A DNA stretch of 9,817 nucleotides from Candidatus Heimdallarchaeota archaeon (GTDB lineage: Archaea; Asgardarchaeota; Heimdallarchaeia; Heimdallarchaeales; Heimdallarchaeaceae). Shown here one piece after another: positions 4,416 to 9,817 of this stretch (its first letter is position 1; each line of letters opens with the position of its first letter). The translations under genes were made by a program, and so were the position numbers. The DNA lies in contig JAGLOH010000055.1 of assembly GCA_023139025.1 (NCBI GenBank), positions 1 to 9,817 on the forward strand. The letters run 5' to 3'. The notes below the pieces were generated by a model. The model was not told where the DNA came from, did not search any database, and saw only the letters and a program-made list of their open reading frames with translations.

Positions 4416-7169
4416 TTAGTGAGTTAGTTTCCTTTTCCTTCTAAGTGCTAGATAGACAGCAGCAGAAAGAGCTCCTAGAATTGGTATCAGAGTTATTGCA
4501 CTGAACTCAGGTATAATGACTGCTTCTTCAATCTTCCACCAGCAATCTAATACTTGAACAATTCCTGTGACGACATCAGTAACTATGAAATAGACATCAT
4601 ACCAACCGTCGTTTACGAACATCCAATTGACATAGAAACTATACGTTGTCATCGACAGTACCAATTTCGTCTCATTATGAGCTATCCAAGAGTCAGCTCC
4701 TTGGACTATTTTTACTACTAGATTCAGATTCTTATCTATTGAATAGAGATTACCTACTCCAAATTGCATAAGGTAGTTTACTCCTGTTTCTCCATAGTAA
4801 CCCTGTTCAATCCATATGTCTAGCCAACCATCTTCATGGATATACCAACGGCATTCAGCTATCCAAACATTTCCTGTTTGTACTTCAACTACTACAAAGT
4901 AGATATGGAATATTCCTGGATTCATGAATATATAACTCAGGTTCCCTATGAGTAATTGATAAGATAGTAAAACCAAGGAATCTGTAAATAGTATAACAAT
5001 TCCGTAACCCGTATCTATTCTTACTTCTACGTAAATTGGTACATCATAACTATAGTAGCTCTGTGCGTAGAATTGCATCCATACTTCTTGGCCTACAACA
5101 GCTTCATAGTCCTGAATTATCCAGACATCAATAAACCCACCATAGATATTCCATCGACAATACTTGACCCATTGAAAACCTGATGCATTATCTATTACAA
5201 TCAAGGTTACAGTGTAAAATCCTGCGTAGAGGAATGTGTAAGGCAATGTGAATGTGTAGATGCCATTAGCTGGAATTACCACCGTAGTATCAAAATAAAC
5301 CATAATAGAATCCGTACCATCACTTATCCATACTTCAACTGTTAAATCCATTTCAACAGAGTAATAGTTTACTATCCAAAATTCCATAAGAACCTCTTCA
5401 CCAACTGAAGCTTCCAAATCTTGTACAATCCAGATGTCAAGATATTCTGCATAGATCCACCACCAACAATATTCTATCCATACTAGTCCCGTATCTACTT
5501 CCGTTACAATTAGTATCACATCATAGTAACCTACTACATCAAACATGTGCCAGAGTTCAAGGACATAGAATGAAAGTGCACTGATAATTACTATTTCGTA
5601 ATATAGATGAACATAATTTACTCCATCGAAAATGAGTATTTCAACACTTACAGTCTTCTCTGCTGCGAAGTAATTATAGATTTCAAACATCATCCAGAGG
5701 TCTTGATATAGTAATCCATAGTATTCCTGGTAAATAAATAGTTCAAAATATCCCCAATAGACGTACCAGTAGCAATAATCTACATAAAATATACCTGAGA
5801 ATAAATCGATAACAACTATTTTTACATCCCAATAATCAGCATAAAGGAACACCCAGTATACCGTAAAGTTATACACTTCTCCAGGAGCGATATCCGTAGT
5901 CTTTTCATATATCAGGATGCTATGTGTTGCATTAGCTATCCACACTTCAATAGCTATATCTCGATCAACTGCATAATTGCTCATGACCCAACAATACATA
6001 ATTGCTTCTTCAGAAACGAAAACTTCGTATTGTTGGTAAATCCAGACATCTATGAAACCTCCATAGATCCACCATCCTTCTAGGCAATATTCTCTCCACG
6101 TAATATCGAATTCCGAAACATACACTTCAACATAGAGTTCCCAAAATCCTTCATAGATGAATGTATAAAAGATTTCGTCCGTAAAAAACGTCCCAGCATT
6201 TATTGTCACAAGAACGTTGAAATATAGCTCGAAAGTATGTGTTCCGTTTGTAATCCAAACAGAGACGTCAGTCTCAATATCGATAGCATAGTAATTGTAA
6301 ACCCAAATCTGTATTCTTTCTTCCACGCCAATATAAGCTTCATAGTTTTGCTCAATTATAATATCTATGAATCCATCATAGACTTCCCAGTAGCAGAAGT
6401 TTAACCATACAATTTGAGTAACAATATCGGTAACTTCTAGAATCACATCATGGTGTCCTCCTATTGCAAACGTCCAATAGACAATGATTATCAAAACATC
6501 ATAAGCAGCCACCCACGTGATTTCTACATGTATTTGTACAGGACCCGTTCCGTCATCTATTAATAATTCAATATACAATTCTTTAGCAATAGCATACCCA
6601 TTGTAGATGTATATCTCAATTTTAATTTCTATTCCGACTTGTGCTTCGTAGTCTTGATAGATGTATATTTCTAAATAACCATCAATAACTTCCCATTGAC
6701 ACTCAGTTGTAACTTCTTGTTGATGTGTTATATCCATCACTTTGAGATTAGCTAAATGGAAACCTACTAACGTGAAAACATGAGTAACATTAAACACATA
6801 TTCCAGGTAAGGATAGAGTACTCTCGTTTCTTCATAGATGAGAAAAACACTACCATTATCATATTGAATCCATACTTCTATTTCTACATCAATTTCAATG
6901 CCATAAAGACTTAGCACATGACACTCTATCAAGGCTAAGTCATACACCGTTATCACAAAATCTTGAACAATCCATATTTCGATTGTATCTTCCGTGTCTT
7001 TCAATCCCACTTCATTTTGTGCCGGTTCAGTCACTACTTGTTGCACTTCTTGATTAGAGGGATCTTGATTGTAATTTAGAGCTTGTGCAGCTTGATTAGA
7101 TCCCACAATCATTGAAAATGTCAAAAGTAGAATAATGAATGTTGTTTTCATTAATTTTCGTCTGTTCAT
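4416..7169 (-). CDS. Large secreted surface protein with eight aromatic-rich ~103-residue repeats and a PEF-type C-terminal anchor
   Basis: Family not recognised. From the ATG at 7169 the product has 917 residues: a signal peptide (about 7-31, ending near QAAQA), a short Gln/Glu/Asn-rich linker (about 32-60), eight tandem repeats (about 61-881), then IPEFSAIT, a hydrophobic helix and RRKRK. Each repeat opens with a strand such as GFIDVWI.QDYEA and closes with a Cys followed by an aromatic cluster, for example YCRW or ECRW. Alternating hydrophobic residues throughout suggest Ig-like beta sandwiches. There are about 42 Trp (over 4%), many Tyr, and only about 16 Lys. Eight N-glycosylation sequons are present. 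The likely role is structural, an S-layer-like or stalk-like envelope component, but this is inferred. An in-frame GTG at 7181 could add four residues (MCIY); it overlaps the Shine-Dalgarno motif AGGTG, which is placed for the ATG, so I prefer 7169. Confidence 0.85.
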   Translation of the reverse strand: MNRRKLMKTTFIILLLTFSMIVGSNQAAQALNYNQDPSNQEVQQVVTEPAQNEVGLKDTEDTIEIWIVQDFVITVYDLALIECHVLSLYGIEIDVEIEVWIQYDNGSVFLIYEETRVLYPYLEYVFNVTHVFTLVGFHLANLKVMDITHQQEVTTECQWEVIDGYLEIYIYQDYEAQVGIEIKIEIYIYNGYAIAKELYIELLIDDGTGPVQIHVEITWVAAYDVLIIIVYWTFAIGGHHDVILEVTDIVTQIVWLNFCYWEVYDGFIDIIIEQNYEAYIGVEERIQIWVYNYYAIDIETDVSVWITNGTHTFELYFNVLVTINAGTFFTDEIFYTFIYEGFWELYVEVYVSEFDITWREYCLEGWWIYGGFIDVWIYQQYEVFVSEEAIMYCWVMSNYAVDRDIAIEVWIANATHSILIYEKTTDIAPGEVYNFTVYWVFLYADYWDVKIVVIDLFSGIFYVDYCYWYVYWGYFELFIYQEYYGLLYQDLWMMFEIYNYFAAEKTVSVEILIFDGVNYVHLYYEIVIISALSFYVLELWHMFDVVGYYDVILIVTEVDTGLVWIEYCWWWIYAEYLDIWIVQDLEASVGEEVLMEFWIVNYYSVEMDLTVEVWISDGTDSIMVYFDTTVVIPANGIYTFTLPYTFLYAGFYTVTLIVIDNASGFQWVKYCRWNIYGGFIDVWIIQDYEAVVGQEVWMQFYAQSYYSYDVPIYVEVRIDTGYGIVILFTDSLVLLSYQLLIGNLSYIFMNPGIFHIYFVVVEVQTGNVWIAECRWYIHEDGWLDIWIEQGYYGETGVNYLMQFGVGNLYSIDKNLNLVVKIVQGADSWIAHNETKLVLSMTTYSFYVNWMFVNDGWYDVYFIVTDVVTGIVQVLDCWWKIEEAVIIPEFSAITLIPILGALSAAVYLALRRKRKLTH
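4428..4511 (-). other. PEF-CTERM-like sorting and anchoring signal
   Basis: The C-terminus has the three-part layout of archaeal sortase substrates: the short motif IPEF, a helix of about 20 hydrophobic residues (AITLIPILGALSAAVYLAL), and a basic cluster, RRKRK. PEF-CTERM tails are known substrates of archaeosortases. Here it could be cleaved and lipid-linked, or simply serve as a transmembrane anchor. No archaeosortase gene lies in the window. Confidence 0.55.
4527..6989 (-). repeat. Eight tandem ~306-309-bp coding repeats
   Basis: Approximate units on the minus strand are 6684-6989, 6378-6683, 6063-6377, 5757-6062, 5451-5756, 5142-5450, 4836-5141 and 4527-4835. The boundary-marking Cys recurs at residues 157, 259, 362, 466, 568, 671, 773 and 876 (ATG numbering), so spacings are 102-104 residues. 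The units are clearly related in protein but diverged in DNA, so this is an old expansion rather than a fresh array. Units 4 and 7 share GGFIDVWI at their starts. Confidence 0.85.
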
Positions 7170-7178
7170 ATAAATACA

Positions 7179-7183
7179 CACCT
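7179..7183 (-). promoter_or_regulatory. Shine-Dalgarno motif that favours the ATG at 7169
   Basis: On the minus strand this reads AGGTG, nine bases before ATG at 7169. The upstream in-frame GTG at 7181 is part of the motif itself and has no such site before it, which argues for the ATG. Confidence 0.5.
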
Positions 7184-7215
7184 GTTCTGTGAGTATAACT
7201 TACTATAATGAAATG

Positions 7216-7225
7216 TTATATATAT
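7216..7225 (-). promoter_or_regulatory. TATA box of the repeat-protein gene
   Basis: On the minus strand this reads ATATATATAA, preceded by purine-rich GGAAAGAG that could act as a BRE. A start about 26 bases downstream falls near 7195, leaving a leader of roughly 26 bases that holds the AGGTG motif. This is among the best TATA matches in the window, in keeping with strong expression of an envelope protein. Confidence 0.5.
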
Positions 7226-7408
7226 CTCTTTCCTCAAATCTTGTAGAAACCGACAAAATGGGTTTAGATTTTAATATAGATATATTTAGAATATTGCTCG
7301 ATAAGGTGTATTTTTTCTGAACACCCCCCAATCATCATCTTAGCTAAACATCGTTCATTTAAATAAAATTACAATCATTATCTTCTTTCTTCACTTTGTC
7401 TATTTAAA

Positions 7409-7432
7409 AATACTATAGAAAGTATTAAAAAA
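7409..7432 (+). promoter_or_regulatory. Candidate promoter and overlapping inverted repeat for the GTPase gene
   Basis: GAAAG followed by TATTAAAA (7418-7430) resembles a BRE plus TATA box and would place the start near 7453, giving a leader of about 44 bases. An inverted repeat, AATACT (7409-7414) and AGTATT (7421-7426) around six bases, overlaps it and could be a regulator site. An alternative box, TATTTAAAAA (7401-7410), would give a longer leader. I cannot decide between them. Confidence 0.3.
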
Positions 7433-7485
7433 GCCTTTGAGAATTCCACATATCTGTGAAAACTCATGGTCGTATAAAGTGGTTG

Positions 7486-7489
7486 GGAG
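7486..7489 (+). promoter_or_regulatory. Short Shine-Dalgarno motif of the GTPase gene
   Basis: GGAG lies seven bases before the ATG at 7497. An in-frame TAG at 7494-7496 directly precedes that ATG, so the start cannot lie further upstream. Confidence 0.5.
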
Positions 7490-7496
7490 ATTGTAG

Positions 7497-8444
7497 ATGC
7501 AGACTAGAAGTTCAAAAATATTATCTTTTGATAAGAGAGGTATTCCTTTAGTTGTGATAGGTTTACCTCAAGCAGGCAAAACTTCTTTAGTCAGACGTAT
7601 CAAAACTGGAGAGTTTTTAGAAACTATACCAACTCTTGGAATGCAATTTGAGACCGTAGATGTAGGAGATGCTCGATTTGATCTTTTTGATCTGGGGGGG
7701 CATATTAGCTACAGACAGACAATTTGGGAAACGTATACAAGATTGGCATATGGAGTGATTTTTATCATCGATTCAGCTAACCCTGATCAATTTGATTTGG
7801 CTAAAGAAGAGTTCTGGAAAAGCATTGATCTCAAAGAATCTGCTGATCAATTTACTATTCTATTCCTATGCAATAAATCAGATTTGGAAGAAAGTGTTGA
7901 TCTCGAAACAATCATCAATCATCTTGAACTCTTCAAACTTGCTGAAAAAGAAAATGCTTCCTATCAGTTTTTCAAAACCTCTATGAAAACCGGATATAAT
8001 GTAGATGATGCTCTTCAATGGCTAGTCAATAATGCAGCTAAAGTTGTCGCTAAAAGGAATATTGATCCTCATATGTTCATGCTTGCAGACATAGAAGGTT
8101 TTCCCATTTTAGAAATCGACAAAATGGATTTAGAAGAAGATCCATCATTATTAGCTGGCTTTTTGTCAGCAATTGAGAGTTTCAGTCAGCATATTTTTGG
8201 CAAAACAGGAGTTCTACAATATCTACAATCTGGTGATTACAAGTATATCATTAAAACAGAGAACGAATATATTTATTCTTTAATCATCCATGATACGGAT
8301 AGTCAAGAGGAAGCCAGGAGATTATTGGACCTTATTAGTGAGCAAGTTCAAGACATGTCCGATTTCGGCATACTAGAAAGTATTGTTACTAAGATCCTCA
8401 AAATCGATCCTTCTGAGTACATAATGAGAAAGGGTTTTACTTGA
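7497..8444 (+). CDS. Arf/Sar1-like small GTPase with C-terminal longin-like domain
   Basis: A 315-residue two-domain protein. Residues about 15-185 are a Ras-superfamily GTPase with all five motifs: G1 GLPQAGKTS (22-30), G2 Thr46 in IPTLG, G3 DLGGH (65-69), G4 NKSD (126-129), and G5 TSMK (161-164). The IPT switch I, the DLGG motif and the following W..Y pattern (W77, Y80) place it with the Arf/Sar1/SR-beta branch rather than Rab or Ras. Residues about 190-300 are not part of a normal small GTPase. Their predicted order is strand, strand, helix (DPSLLAGFLSAIESFSQHIFG, 216-235), three strands, helix (EEARRLLDLISEQVQ, 271-285) and helix, the layout of longin domains. This second assignment rests on pattern, not on a search. 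The protein probably acts as a membrane or signalling switch, the added domain giving binding or regulation. There is no transmembrane segment and no Gly2 for myristoylation. Such proteins are typical of Asgard archaea. Confidence 0.85.
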   Translation: MQTRSSKILSFDKRGIPLVVIGLPQAGKTSLVRRIKTGEFLETIPTLGMQFETVDVGDARFDLFDLGGHISYRQTIWETYTRLAYGVIFIIDSANPDQFDLAKEEFWKSIDLKESADQFTILFLCNKSDLEESVDLETIINHLELFKLAEKENASYQFFKTSMKTGYNVDDALQWLVNNAAKVVAKRNIDPHMFMLADIEGFPILEIDKMDLEEDPSLLAGFLSAIESFSQHIFGKTGVLQYLQSGDYKYIIKTENEYIYSLIIHDTDSQEEARRLLDLISEQVQDMSDFGILESIVTKILKIDPSEYIMRKGFT

Positions 8445-8456
8445 AGTCAAAAGGGA

Positions 8457-8467
8457 AAAATTAAAAA
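8457..8467 (+). promoter_or_regulatory. TATA-like box for the acyl-CoA synthetase gene
   Basis: AAAATTAAAAA, preceded by purine-rich AAGGG, is centred about 35 bases upstream of the ATG at 8497, predicting a start near 8488. The bases before the ATG (CTTGAAAACG) hold no Shine-Dalgarno motif, so a near-leaderless transcript separate from the GTPase gene is plausible. Read-through from the GTPase gene is also possible, since no T tract follows that gene. Confidence 0.3.
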
Positions 8468-8496
8468 TCGACTAATTAACTCTCTTCTTGAAAACG

Positions 8497-9817
8497 ATGG
8501 TACAACACTTCTTTTATCCTGAAACCATTGCAATTGTTGGAGCTACAGCTGATCCAAAGAAATTTGGTAATGCTGTTACTGTTAATCTTGTTAATAATGA
8601 AGGTTTGAAGAGTGAATTATTCCCCATCAACCCTAAATCAGAAGAAATATTAGGCTTAAAGAGCTATTCTTCAGTTCTAGATGTTCCAAAAGACATCGAT
8701 TTAGCCATAATTCTTGTTCCTTCAAAAGCTGTTCCCATAGTCGTTGATCAATGCATTGAGAAGAAAGTCAAGAGAATCATTATTGTCTCAGCTGGTTTTG
8801 GAGAAATCAATGAGGAAGGAAAAAAAATTCAAGAAGAAATGGCGAGGAAAGCAACTACAGCAGGTGTTAGGATTATCGGCCCCAATTGTGTTGGGATTAT
8901 GAATGTCGATATCGGCATGAATGCTTCCTTTGTAATAACACCCCCTCAAGGCAATGTTAGTATGGCCACTCAATCAGGAAGTTTTGGTGCTGCATGTCTT
9001 TATGAAATGGAATGGCAAGGAATGGGTTTCTCAAAATTTGCTAATCTCGGGAATATGACTGACATCAATTTGACAGATTTAATCCAATACTTCAAAGATG
9101 ATAAAGCAACTCAAGTGGTTTGTATCTATTTGGAAAATGTTGTGGATGGAAGGAAATTTTATGAGACCCTTAAGGAAATAACTCAAGTCAAACCAACAAT
9201 TATTCTGAAAGGCGGGAGAACTTCAGCAGGAGCTAAGGCAGCTTCAAGTCATACCGGTTCTATAGCAACAGATTATAGTTCCCTAAAAGCAGCAATAAAA
9301 CAAGCTGGAGCTACTCTCTGCGAAAGTATGAACGATTATGTAACGGCTATCAAAGCATTTTCCTATTCGCCTCTTCCAGCTGGTAATCGTGTAGGGTTGT
9401 TTACTAATAGTGGTGGAAGTGCTGTTCTCTTCAGTGATAACTTAGATGAATATGGTTTGGAATTAGCTGAATTTAGTGCTGAATTCAAAGAAAAAATTAA
9501 TCCCTTTGTTATACCTCTTGTAAAGAAAGTTAATCCTTTAGATATGATAGCAGGGGCGAGAGGAGAAGAATTCTATCGAGTAGCTAAAGCTATGTTTGAA
9601 GAGCCTAATATTGACATAGTTATCCCATGTGTAGTAATTCCCACATTCTTAGAGATGCAACCTGATGAACACTTTAAAGGTGTAATTCGTGCTTGGAACG
9701 ACACAGGTAGAAAGAAGCCTATCTTACCAATTTTCATGAGCGGGAAGCTAATGGAACCAGTAAAGAATATTGCAGCAGAAGAAAATGCACCAATTTTTAT
9801 GTCTCCAAAAGAAGCAG
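8497..9817 (+). CDS. ADP-forming acyl-CoA synthetase (acetyl-CoA synthetase type), alpha part, truncated by the window
   Basis: Cytosolic enzyme that converts an acyl-CoA, ADP and phosphate to the free acid, CoA and ATP, the energy-conserving last step of peptide and sugar fermentation in many archaea. The 440 visible residues begin MVQHFFYPETIAIVGAT. They contain an N-terminal CoA-binding Rossmann domain (about 5-95, IVGAT), GPNC (128-131), TQSGSFG (158-164), the phosphorylated-His motif SSHTGS with His252, TNSGG (303-307) and NPLDM (346-350). Alpha subunits are about 460 residues, so the end of this part is near. Whether an ATP-grasp beta domain follows in the same chain (about 700 residues) or as a separate gene lies beyond the edge. 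Substrate range (acetyl, branched-chain, aryl or 4-hydroxybutyryl) cannot be read from the sequence. It lies 52 bases after the GTPase gene. Confidence 0.9.
   Translation, partial: MVQHFFYPETIAIVGATADPKKFGNAVTVNLVNNEGLKSELFPINPKSEEILGLKSYSSVLDVPKDIDLAIILVPSKAVPIVVDQCIEKKVKRIIIVSAGFGEINEEGKKIQEEMARKATTAGVRIIGPNCVGIMNVDIGMNASFVITPPQGNVSMATQSGSFGAACLYEMEWQGMGFSKFANLGNMTDINLTDLIQYFKDDKATQVVCIYLENVVDGRKFYETLKEITQVKPTIILKGGRTSAGAKAASSHTGSIATDYSSLKAAIKQAGATLCESMNDYVTAIKAFSYSPLPAGNRVGLFTNSGGSAVLFSDNLDEYGLELAEFSAEFKEKINPFVIPLVKKVNPLDMIAGARGEEFYRVAKAMFEEPNIDIVIPCVVIPTFLEMQPDEHFKGVIRAWNDTGRKKPILPIFMSGKLMEPVKNIAAEENAPIFMSPKEA

Larger units (their letters stand above)
7182..7496. other. Divergent intergenic region between the repeat-protein and GTPase genes
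   Basis: About 315 bases of AT-rich DNA with no credible gene on either strand; the longest start-to-stop run I noticed on the plus strand codes about 20 residues without a ribosome site. It holds the promoter of the repeat-protein gene at the left and the GTPase promoter at the right. Between them is a near-duplicate CAATCATYATCTT at 7329-7341 and 7372-7384 (12 of 13 matching). A run of six C's at 7324-7329 stands out against the AT-rich background. An imperfect dyad, TTCCACA-TATC-TGTGAAA, lies at 7444-7461. Confidence 0.6.

Noticed and set aside
7181..7181. GTG as start of the repeat protein, adding MCIY
   Set aside because: It lies inside the AGGTG motif that is correctly spaced for the ATG at 7169 and has no ribosome site of its own; the GTG cannot be excluded but is less likely.
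7251..7268. Near match (one mismatch in 18) to bases within the GTPase gene at about 8117-8134, CGACAAAATGGRTTTAGA
   Set aside because: A single match of this length is near what chance allows in an AT-rich window of this size, with no flanking similarity.
7258..7320. Open frame of about 20 codons (MGLDFNIDIF...) in the intergenic region
   Set aside because: No ribosome site, very short, AT-driven composition; nothing supports translation.
7691..7703. Run of seven G's as a possible frameshift or sequencing error
   Set aside because: The reading frame is intact across it and the run encodes the conserved DLGGH motif.
7792..7986. Plus-strand open frame of 64 codons in a second frame of the GTPase gene
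   Set aside because: It overlaps the core GTPase motifs in another frame and has no independent support.
8788..8973. Antisense open frame of 61 codons inside the acyl-CoA synthetase gene
   Set aside because: It is opposite the conserved GPNC and TQSGS coding region and has no ribosome site.
1..9817. CRISPR array, tRNA or rRNA genes, insertion sequences, integrase or att sites
   Set aside because: I saw no regularly spaced identical repeats with spacers, no cloverleaf-like or rRNA-like sequence, and no transposase or integrase coding sequence; the only regular repeat is the protein-coding one.

Overview
The window is about one-third GC by eye and carries archaeal signals throughout: AT-rich TATA-like boxes placed for short leaders or leaderless transcripts, Shine-Dalgarno motifs of the GGTGA type, oligo-T terminators, a UbiA-type prenyltransferase of the archaeal lipid kind, an ADP-forming acyl-CoA synthetase, and surface proteins with N-glycosylation sequons and a PEF-type C-terminal sorting signal. 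An Arf/Sar1-like small GTPase with a longin-like C-terminal domain points to an Asgard archaeon (Heimdallarchaeia-like or a relative). That placement is an inference from gene content; no rRNA or other phylogenetic marker is present.

Layout: (1) 1-542, minus, the N-terminal 180 codons of a UbiA-family prenyltransferase, running off the left edge. (2) 543-735, a divergent regulatory region with a perfect 18-bp dyad and a nine-base motif present three times. (3) 736-3346, plus, two overlapping genes for membrane-anchored exterior proteins: a beta-propeller with calcium-binding DxDxDG repeats, then a sequon-rich glycoprotein begun from a TTG with a strong ribosome binding site. (4) 3347-4303, minus, an SDR-type L-threonine 3-dehydrogenase whose stop codon abuts that of the preceding gene with no spacer. 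(5) 4416-7169, minus, a large secreted protein of eight ~103-residue aromatic-rich repeats, each ending in a Cys-aromatic motif, with a PEF-type anchor. (6) 7170-7496, a divergent promoter region. (7) 7497-8444, plus, the Arf/Sar1-like GTPase. (8) 8497-9817, plus, the alpha part of an ADP-forming acyl-CoA synthetase, running off the right edge.

The genes do not form one obvious pathway. Three encode exterior, membrane-anchored proteins and probably contribute to the cell envelope. Threonine dehydrogenase and the ADP-forming acyl-CoA synthetase could both serve amino-acid fermentation: Thr to 2-amino-3-oxobutyrate, then glycine plus acetyl-CoA, then acetate plus ATP. They are not co-transcribed, so this link is only suggestive. 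The two features most worth attention are the GTPase fused to a longin-like domain and the eight-repeat Trp/Tyr-rich surface protein.
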